This document shows positions 7,801 through 11,650 of a DNA stretch of 11,650 bases, in pieces. The stretch comes from Collinsella sp. (GTDB taxonomy: Bacteria; Actinomycetota; Coriobacteriia; Coriobacteriales; Coriobacteriaceae). Under the pieces are notes generated by a model that saw nothing but the letters and a program-made list of their open reading frames with translations, was not told the DNA's origin and did not search any database. The position numbers were made by a program, and so were the translations under genes. The stretch is taken from assembly GCA_022728415.1 (NCBI GenBank), contig JAIJJM010000030.1:1-11650 (forward strand), written 5' to 3'. Position 1 is the stretch's first letter; each line of letters starts with the position of its first letter.

Positions 7801-7846
7801 CATTTGTTAATATCTTCTCGAGTATGAATAATCTTTGTGGATGCAT
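4835..7846 (-). CDS. Single-module nonribosomal peptide synthetase (A-PCP-C/E-like)
   Basis: This 1003-residue cytoplasmic enzyme activates one amino acid as an adenylate and holds it as a thioester. Adenylation domain (1 to about 480): FTYSQL (32-37), YLIFTSGSTGTPKG (138-151), FDFS (186-189), NIYGPTE (275-281), GELYVVG (320-326), YRTGDL (355-360), GRADNQIKIHGYRIE (373-387) and NGK (464-466, catalytic Lys466) are all intact. Carrier domain (about 500-565): HGMNSL with the phosphopantetheine site Ser525. C-terminal domain (about 575-1003), of the condensation/epimerisation superfamily: HHWACD (706-711), so HHxxxD is kept but the usual following Gly is Ala712. Around 841-868 it reads DVTRNGRE...SMTGWISSSVPF, more epimerase-like than condensation-like, but Thr843 replaces the glutamate epimerases need. 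There is no thioesterase or reductase. The start ATG has AAAGGAG seven bases upstream. The gene is markedly AT-rich. By alignment to GrsA, the ten pocket residues read D-F-F-T-I-G-I-I-Y-K. The product is unknown. Confidence 0.93.
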   Translation of the reverse strand: MHPQRLFILEKILTNALKHPNSEAVKDGNGTFTYSQLVEQAKRISTQIEEQHLCGSVINVDVGRCKERVVVLLGILMSGSFYLPLEEEWPGKRKQVVCNQAHISASTKLTENSTLRIVPQLNDGNRPKKDPVPSGGGYLIFTSGSTGTPKGVVIAASSLDYVLKNSIERFNVSNSTKLLAVASPAFDFSIFELLLPLVAGGTVCIADKSIPKNPDYFEQISKKWQINCFTGTPTMFTMMTMGGWIPQTNATLILGGENVSNLLLKNLSTANQIWNIYGPTETTIYCLSKKLKLGEEITLGKPLPGTKVWVQTKKKNERTGELYVVGPSVGFGYINNIELTKSNFFTDSSTGFQGYRTGDLVSLTSAGEMSFIGRADNQIKIHGYRIETEEVENHINAFLGGYESCVSAIKSESETRLVAFLPKNALQSPIDSIDALRNRLKLVLPNYAIPSNILLLDELPINSNGKINRVLLKNNYLEKVNISNRNNKLAQLRELKKPTMTQFLSNLLDEEIGDDDNLFAHGMNSLKVVQFVSRMRRLGQFLNVRDVYQNPTVNQLKKVIIETDNVFIAPRTCILGRKEFRVLPSQRRFLSHNITASHSFVESVAASVQANTMIDLQVCAEMLVKKFPEISYGLSFKGREQHPHLVKIDEPIMVKTIELSPTDDIQSKIDETLETSASNLNIKNGPIAVLHYFTKRDTHLLVLVIHHWACDALTIHEYESALKELAETKRAGIGISEPVEEIPGFLQYAGFLEDFYNSDKGRKKIEQLPDIKRHDSLSASWYRESNGSNPEILPPLYIRDHSIRLLQERDDGQYGLLDKLSLAALTNAASECLNLDNIVVDVTRNGREQADCPVLPSMTGWISSSVPFFHKHCRFNSVDEELLSLNTEYEEMLQQETAWNSFRSNSPHVYPEACPTFFLNVTRSSHKNEASPLSTSLIRGSTYPYSYGYPIEVRIQYFNDEAKVRISYNNAYFSKETIEQFLDFFKEHILLVSHVLANALERE

Positions 7847-7876
7847 GTGACTTCTCCTTTAACGACGAATGATTCT

Positions 7877-9097
7877 TTATCCACGTTTTCTAATTTGATT
7901 AGTGACGACTGCAGGCATTATTCCCACTAACGCCAGTGCACACCAATACCAAGCCGTCAATCCTGCAGGACGTAGTGCCGGAACGATCCAACCGCCAAGG
8001 AATGAGCCTGCCGATTCACCAATGGCTGCAATTATCAGCCGATAGTTCAGAATGTCCACCAAAGGCTTATCTGGCTGTGCCTCTACCAGAGCAATATTGA
8101 TTAATGGCGCATAGATGCATTCTGCAATGGAGAACACAACCAAGGAAATGATGCATATCCACCAGTACGATGAGACTCCGCAGGCGAATAGAGCGAAGGA
8201 AATTCCATAAATCCCCAGGCTTTTGACTATGAATGAGGTGGCATTATGTTCTTTGGTCATATTGCGCGAGATGATCTTACTTACCGGCATTTGCAGTGCT
8301 ATGACCGATATGGCATCAATGGAATAGAACAATCCTCTTATGACTGGACTATCGGATAACGAGTGGAATTCCAATGCCATTCCGGCAAAAAGCTGACCAT
8401 TCATGATACTGCCCACGAACACCGCCAGGATGGCAAGAACCGTACCGGGACTTTTCAGCGAGTCTGTAATGGTCTTCACGATGGAGGAAGTGTTTTCCTC
8501 GCCGCTTTTCTCATTGCGTATGAAGACATGATGAGTCAGCGCTATTGGAGCTAGTAAAGCAGAAAAAGCATAGAGTCCGACGATGATTGCAATAAAGAGC
8601 GTTTGTCCGAAAGCCTTATATACGTAATTCGAACCCAGAGGTCCAATCGCGGATCCAAGATTGGCTGCCATGGTCACTAAAGCAAACAAAGAAGCCTGAA
8701 TTTTTTTATCCTTTACTGTAGCGATGATATGCCCTCGTAGGGCAAAATTAACCAATGAAATACCGAGTCCCAGCAAAGCCAAATCCGCAAAAAGGAAGCC
8801 GATAAAACCACCCATTGCCGGTTGTAGCAGCAAAAGTGAAAAAACCATGAATCCGAAACCGGTCTCGGTGAGGGATACCGTTGAGAAACGCTCAATCAGG
8901 CTACCTATAAAAACAGTACTGCCTCTAGAAAAAAGAGATAAAATTCCGAGCGCCAGCCCAACATATAGCGATGACGCCGCAGAAACTTGGCCGGTGAGAA
9001 TAACCGAAAGAAGGGAGAAGAGACCGCTGTACGCAGCAGTATTCAAAAAGTAATTCACTGATATGGAGTCTCTTTTAATATCGTTCGGCTTCTCCAT
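7877..9097 (-). CDS. MFS transporter, drug-exporter-like
   Basis: This is a 406-residue inner-membrane protein with about twelve hydrophobic segments and a short charged central loop (RNEKSGEENTSS), resembling multidrug-efflux members of the major facilitator superfamily. The SAIGPLGSNYVYKAFG stretch in the fifth helix region resembles the GPxxGG antiporter motif, which supports export by proton antiport. It is the first gene of the operon, 30 bases before the synthetase, so a natural role is release of the product or self-protection. The frame stays open upstream to 9424, but the added residues are cysteine- and arginine-rich, non-hydrophobic and out of character. I choose ATG at 9097 because AAGGAAGG lies nine bases upstream and the MFS homology begins just after it. 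An alternative ATG lies about 20 codons further upstream. Substrate and direction are inferred. Confidence 0.85.
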   Translation of the reverse strand: MEKPNDIKRDSISVNYFLNTAAYSGLFSLLSVILTGQVSAASSLYVGLALGILSLFSRGSTVFIGSLIERFSTVSLTETGFGFMVFSLLLLQPAMGGFIGFLFADLALLGLGISLVNFALRGHIIATVKDKKIQASLFALVTMAANLGSAIGPLGSNYVYKAFGQTLFIAIIVGLYAFSALLAPIALTHHVFIRNEKSGEENTSSIVKTITDSLKSPGTVLAILAVFVGSIMNGQLFAGMALEFHSLSDSPVIRGLFYSIDAISVIALQMPVSKIISRNMTKEHNATSFIVKSLGIYGISFALFACGVSSYWWICIISLVVFSIAECIYAPLINIALVEAQPDKPLVDILNYRLIIAAIGESAGSFLGGWIVPALRPAGLTAWYWCALALVGIMPAVVTNQIRKRG

Positions 9098-9126
9098 TTG
9101 AATGGACCTTCCTTTATGCTTTACAA

Positions 9127-9154
9127 ATAATGTCTCCCCCATGCTAGTTGTCAT
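9127..9154 (-). promoter_or_regulatory. Candidate promoter of the peptide operon
   Basis: On the minus strand ATGACA (9149-9154) and CATTAT (9127-9132) match the -35 and -10 consensus at five and four of six positions, with a 16-base spacer. They lie about 30 bases upstream of the start of the first operon gene. No operator or riboswitch is evident, and no regulator gene lies nearby. The match is modest and untested; the upstream ATG candidates of the first gene overlap this stretch. Confidence 0.3.
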
Positions 9155-9401
9155 AGGGGAATTGTTCATTGCTGCGTCCACATATAGTGACGCTTGGTTT
9201 TGGCGTACCTGAGGGCACCAAGCCTCGGACAACGCAAACAATGCAACGTTCCACAGTCCGAATTCAGCAACGAAGCGGAAAAGAACGACTACTCGTCCAT
9301 CTCTGTCTCGTCTGGCTGGATGGGTCGCTGCACGGACGATCCGCCGGAGAGCATTTCCAAGTAAACCGGAATCGGACGAGCACATGCTGCTAAGTAAGCA
9401 G
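9155..9401. other. Intergenic stretch upstream of the operon with possible gene remnant
   Basis: No supportable gene. Base composition turns GC-richer from about 9160 rightward, so the right edge of the AT-rich operon lies here. One plus-strand frame (about 9190-9346) reads LVLAYLRAPSLGQ, then SNEAEKNDYSSISVSSGW, and ends with a stop. It resembles real protein more than the other frames do, but has no start and no family I recognise. It may be a fragment of a gene lost when the island inserted. Confidence 0.35.
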
Positions 9402-9402
9402 C
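9386..9402 (-). terminator. Short hairpin at the end of the ATPase pseudogene
   Basis: GCTGCT (9386-9391) and AGCAGC (9397-9402) pair perfectly around a five-base loop and begin at the TAG stop of the ATPase reading frame. No T-run follows, so function as an intrinsic terminator is doubtful. Confidence 0.2.
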
Positions 9403-10577
9403 TACAACGTGCTATACAGCTCATCGACTGATTCGGCGATGAGTTCGGGATATTTAGCTCGTGTGGCTTTGCTCAGCGGTTTTTTGGTGAATACCGCCAA
9501 ATGGGTGGCGGCAAATCCACGAACCAATCCGACACGGTCGCGTAAGGACTCGATGGTCTCGGTCTCGTCAAGATTGTTGCGCCATTTGCATTCGCCAAGC
9601 AATATGGTTTTTGATGAGGCGTCGGCTGCAATCACGTCGATGTCGGTCTGTTCGTGTTTTGCCGGGTTGGTTCCCCACCATTTCCTGAAGGAGGTGGCGA
9701 GGAACGGAAGTTTTCCAGCGGCGTTGGCATAGGCCAGCTATTGGGCGCAAATCGCTTCGAATTGCTGACCGACATAGGTGGCGAACGCTTCGCCGAGAGC
9801 CAGTCTACGCGCTGCGATACTGCCCGCATTCTGTTCCACGGCACCCATGTTGGGGCCTACGAAGCGGAACCAGTATGCGAAGAAGGGGTCTTTGATGATG
9901 TACATGCCGCGGCGCGAGCGCTCCGGTTTTTCACTGAACGGCACTCGCTTTCCGACAAGGCCGAGGTTATTGAGTGTTTGCAGGTACAGGTTAACATTGC
10001 CGTGCTCGACTCCGGAATGCTCCGCGATTACCTTGGGCGTCGATTCGCCGTTTGCAATGGCCTGCATCACCGAAAAATAGATTGCAGGCTCGCGCAACAG
10101 CATCATCGGTTCCTCGTACAGTGTGCCGAGTTTGTCGAAGCAGAGGTTGATGACGTTGGACTGGTAGCCGGCCGATTCGTCAAGTTGGCTCAGATAATAT
10201 GGCGTGCCGCCAAAGGTAGCGTAATAGTCTACCTGCTCAATCGGCGGGGTGTTCGGCAAGAATTTCGCGACTTCCAGATAGTTGAGTGGCTGCAGCCGGA
10301 TTTGCGCGGTGCATCTGCCGAATAAGGGACTTTTGGAGCCAAGCACCTTGCTTTCCATGAATCCTTCATTGCTGCCGGAAACAATCAGCATCACATTGGT
10401 TCGTTTGAGATCATGGTCGATGGCGATCTAGAGGACCGAGGGAAGGGAGTTGTTGGCGAGTGCTGCATAAGGAAACTCGTCGAATACCAATACCATCGGT
10501 GTACTGGATTCCCGTTCTCGTTTGGCTATGTAGTCAAAGGCTTGCTGCCATGTGGCGAAGGGCGGCGTTTCTGAAGG
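9402..10577 (-). pseudogene. DUF234-type AAA ATPase, 5'-truncated and with two in-frame amber stops
   Basis: One continuous reading frame shows the C-terminal two thirds of the archaeal-type ATPase family that pairs an AAA domain with a DUF234 nuclease-like domain. Visible parts are the Walker B strand MVLVFDEFPYAA, the sensor-like NVMLIVSGSNEGFM, the YYATFGGTPYYL segment, a winged-helix region (SGVEHGNVNLYLQTLNNLGLV), YIIKDPFFAYWFRFV, and the C-terminal TDIDVIAADASSKTILLGECKW, which resembles a restriction-type D...ExK nuclease core. The Walker A half is missing: upstream of about 10577 the frame runs into MFS transporter sequence. TAG codons interrupt the frame at 10428-10430 and 9738-9740, with clean homology on both sides and no frameshift. 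The first is explained by one CAG-to-TAG change. The function of the family is poorly known; this copy is most likely dead. Confidence 0.8.
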
Positions 10578-10989
10578 CTGCCCGTAAAATTCGGCGATGG
10601 TCGGAGCGAAAGCTCCGCCGAAGATTGCAGCAAGGTTGTAGCTCAGACCGGCGCCGGAGTAGCGCACATGGGTCGGGAACAGCTCAGGCAGGTAGACGCC
10701 GCACGGTCCGAACAGGCCACCCATGATGACAAAGCCGACGCACAGGAAGATCATCACACGCGGCACACTGTGCACCAGCAGCACCGGAGTGAAGAAGCTG
10801 AACGCCATAGCTCAACGACCAAGTACTAAGCACGTAGAACAACGTGTAGGTGATGCCCATGGCGAGCGCACCAAGCACGACTTCCTTCCAGTACGGAAGC
10901 AGTGAACGCAGCGGATGCTTGACAACGCGGTGTTCATCCCCGACCTTCCGGAAAAAGGCAACAAAAAGCCCGAAGGCAGAAACCTCCAA
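10577..10989 (-). pseudogene. MFS transporter fragment (metabolite:H+ symporter type), broken
   Basis: Two pieces in different frames together resemble the second half of an MHS-type MFS transporter. The first (about 10989 to 10815) carries EHRVVKHPLRSLLPYW and ITYTLFYVLSTWSLSYG, the central loop and a following helix. The second (about 10805 to 10577) carries PRVMIFLCVGFVIMGG, then VYLPELFPTHVRYSGAGLSYN, a strong family signature, and AAIFGGAFAPTIAEFYGQ. Between them the frame changes, and the helices normally separating these motifs are absent, so there is an internal deletion plus a frameshift. The N-terminal half is missing and the 3' end is fused in frame to the ATPase remnant. Its composition is GC-rich like the chromosome, so it is probably a decayed resident gene. 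Confidence 0.75.
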
Positions 10990-11084
10990 GCTTAGAGAGA
11001 GAAGAGAAGAAGGAATTCAATTATCGGAAACCTTGCGGTTCGGGGCTTTTGCAGCTGAGACATAGTTAACCTCTCTCTAACCTT
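10988..11084. repeat. 97-bp stretch bounded by 14-bp inverted repeats
   Basis: TTAGAGAGAG (10992-11001) and CTCTCTCTAA (11071-11080) are perfect inverted repeats of 10 bp; including AAG outward with one mismatch they extend to 14 bp (10988-11001 and 11071-11084). The left arm falls exactly where recognisable MFS coding sequence stops, so this may be a small mobile-element remnant or a deletion scar. The repeats are low in complexity (GA-rich), which raises the odds of chance. Confidence 0.35.
10992..11063 (-). CDS. Possible 23-residue leader or truncated N-terminus upstream of the MFS pseudogene
   Basis: An ATG at 11063 preceded by AGAGAGG six bases upstream opens a short frame, MSQLQKPRTARFPIIEFLLL plus FSL, ending at TAA. 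It has a basic start and a hydrophobic tail, as in the first part of a membrane protein. It could be the surviving start of the broken MFS gene, cut off by a deletion, or a short leader peptide. The ribosome-binding site is the main support; there is no family match. Confidence 0.25.
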   Translation of the reverse strand: MSQLQKPRTARFPIIEFLLLFSL

Positions 11085-11245
11085 CAGGAACCACCATGTT
11101 TTTCTGCGAGTTTCCTGTGAATCCGCACTCACCGACACACGCGAGCAGCCGTGTACCCGAAACCCACATACTCCCCACAATCCGCATGCCCAAAATCCGC
11201 ACTCCCCCGCCAAGCTCGCATCTCACATCCATATGCAAACACAAC
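11085..11245. other. C-rich intergenic stretch with a thrice-repeated octamer
   Basis: No gene is supported on either strand. The octamer AATCCGCA occurs at 11120-11127, 11179-11186 and 11194-11201, twice followed by CTC. The plus strand is strongly C-rich and G-poor over most of the stretch. No promoter can be assigned with confidence. Confidence 0.3.
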
Positions 11246-11265
11246 GGCCCCTCCGCGGAGGGACC
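11246..11265 (-). terminator. Intrinsic terminator of the DUF711 gene
   Basis: On the minus strand GGTCCCTCC pairs with GGAGGGGCC (nine pairs including one G-T), followed by a T-rich run, CGTTGTGTTTG. It lies about 28 bases beyond the stop codon of the DUF711 gene, the expected place for its rho-independent terminator. The plus-strand core is a 14-base perfect palindrome. Confidence 0.7.
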
Positions 11266-11293
11266 GAAGCAATGTACTAATGCGCAGAATGCT

Positions 11294-11650
11294 CTAGTTC
11301 TTGAAAGAGTGAATCGGTGCCGGAATACGGCCGCCACGGGTCACGAAGGCCTCGCAGCTGGTCTGGTTGACCGGAATGATCGGCGCATAGCCCATCAGGC
11401 CGCCGAAGTTGGCCATCTCCCCTACGCCTTTGCCTTCCACCGGAATCACGCGCACGGCGGTGGTCTTCTGGTTGACCATGCCGATCGCGGCCTCGTCGGC
11501 GATGATGCCGGAAATGGTGGCTGCGGTGGTGTCTCCCGGAATGGCAATCATGTCGAGGCCGACGGAGCACACGCAGGTCATGGCCTCAAGCTTTTCGATC
11601 TTCAGGCAGCCATTGGTTGCCGCGTCGATCATGTTCTTGTCTTCGGAGAC
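11294..11650 (-). CDS. DUF711 / UPF0210 family protein, C-terminal part
   Basis: The last 118 residues of a DUF711 (UPF0210, PFL-fold-related) protein; the full family is roughly 450 residues, so most of the gene lies beyond the window. Conserved blocks are [41 protein letters not shown] and [15 protein letters not shown], matching this family closely. The enzymatic function is not established; the fold is related to pyruvate formate-lyase-type barrels, and bacterial members are often found beside a small ACT-domain protein. The reading frame is intact through the edge of the window (in-frame codon at 11648-11650) and stops at TAG, 11294-11296. Composition is GC-rich, as expected for a core actinobacterial gene. 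A terminator follows. Confidence 0.9.
   Translation of the reverse strand, partial: VSEDKNMIDAATNGCLKIEKLEAMTCVCSVGLDMIAIPGDTTAATISGIIADEAAIGMVNQKTTAVRVIPVEGKGVGEMANFGGLMGYAPIIPVNQTSCEAFVTRGGRIPAPIHSFKN

Noticed and set aside
4835..9097. A thioesterase, reductase or second module to finish the peptide
   Set aside because: I looked for GxSxG thioesterase and NAD(P)-binding reductase motifs at the synthetase C-terminus and in neighbours; the C-terminal domain extends to the stop and no such enzyme is encoded here.
9098..9424. N-terminal extension of the first MFS transporter to a start at 9424 (about 109 extra residues)
   Set aside because: The added residues are rich in cysteine and arginine, have no MFS character and overlap the ATPase pseudogene end; the ATG at 9097 has a proper ribosome-binding site and gives a normal length.
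9654..10325. 223-codon open frame on the plus strand
   Set aside because: It lies wholly antisense to the ATPase pseudogene, which has clear domain homology; the plus-strand translation has no recognisable features. High GC makes long antisense frames common.
1..11650. CRISPR array, tRNA or rRNA genes, transposase or integrase
   Set aside because: I saw no regularly spaced direct repeats, no cloverleaf-like sequence and no transposase or integrase motifs; the island's mode of entry is therefore not visible in this window.

Overview
The window most likely comes from a Bifidobacterium chromosome. Its edges are GC-rich (41 of 60 bases are G/C at 121-180). The left edge holds the 3' end of a tRNA ribose methyltransferase of the TrmL family. 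The right edge holds the 3' end of a DUF711/UPF0210 gene that reads like the actinobacterial, bifidobacterial version. The genus is an inference from protein resemblance and base composition, not from a marker gene.

Between these ordinary genes lies an accessory island. From left to right: (1) a pair of related two-hairpin repeats (about 248-430), the first overlapping the stop of trmL; (2) a minus-strand RelB/RelE-type toxin-antitoxin pair (498-987) with a palindrome-rich control region (1000-1049); (3) about 500 bases of degraded, gene-free DNA; (4) a five-gene minus-strand operon running from 9097 down to 1570; (5) a wrecked zone (9402-10989) with a DUF234-type ATPase pseudogene joined in frame to the tail of an MFS transporter pseudogene; (6) a short intergenic stretch with inverted repeats and the terminator of the DUF711 gene.

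The operon is the centre of interest. In transcription order it encodes a drug-exporter-like MFS protein, a single-module nonribosomal peptide synthetase (adenylation, carrier, then a C-terminal condensation/epimerisation-superfamily domain, 1003 aa), an ATP-grasp ligase of the amino-acid-ligase type, a second MFS transporter of the sugar/metabolite porter type, and an Sfp/EntD-type phosphopantetheinyl transferase. Gaps are 30, 1, 26 and about 10 bases, so one transcript is likely. The genes suggest a self-contained pathway: the transferase primes the carrier domain, the synthetase activates and tethers one amino acid, the terminal domain and the ATP-grasp enzyme form amide bonds to free substrates, and the transporters move substrate or product. 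No thioesterase, reductase or regulator is present. Every catalytic motif I could check in the adenylation domain, carrier domain, ligase and transferase is intact, so the operon looks functional, in contrast to the decayed DNA beside it.

The operon is clearly more AT-rich than the flanks, but unevenly (hand counts: 19/60 G/C in the synthetase gene at 7321-7380, 23/60 in the second MFS gene at 2701-2760, 27/60 in the first MFS gene at 8041-8100, 33/60 in the ligase gene at 3961-4020). This points to horizontal acquisition, possibly of a mosaic cluster. The product cannot be named from the sequence.
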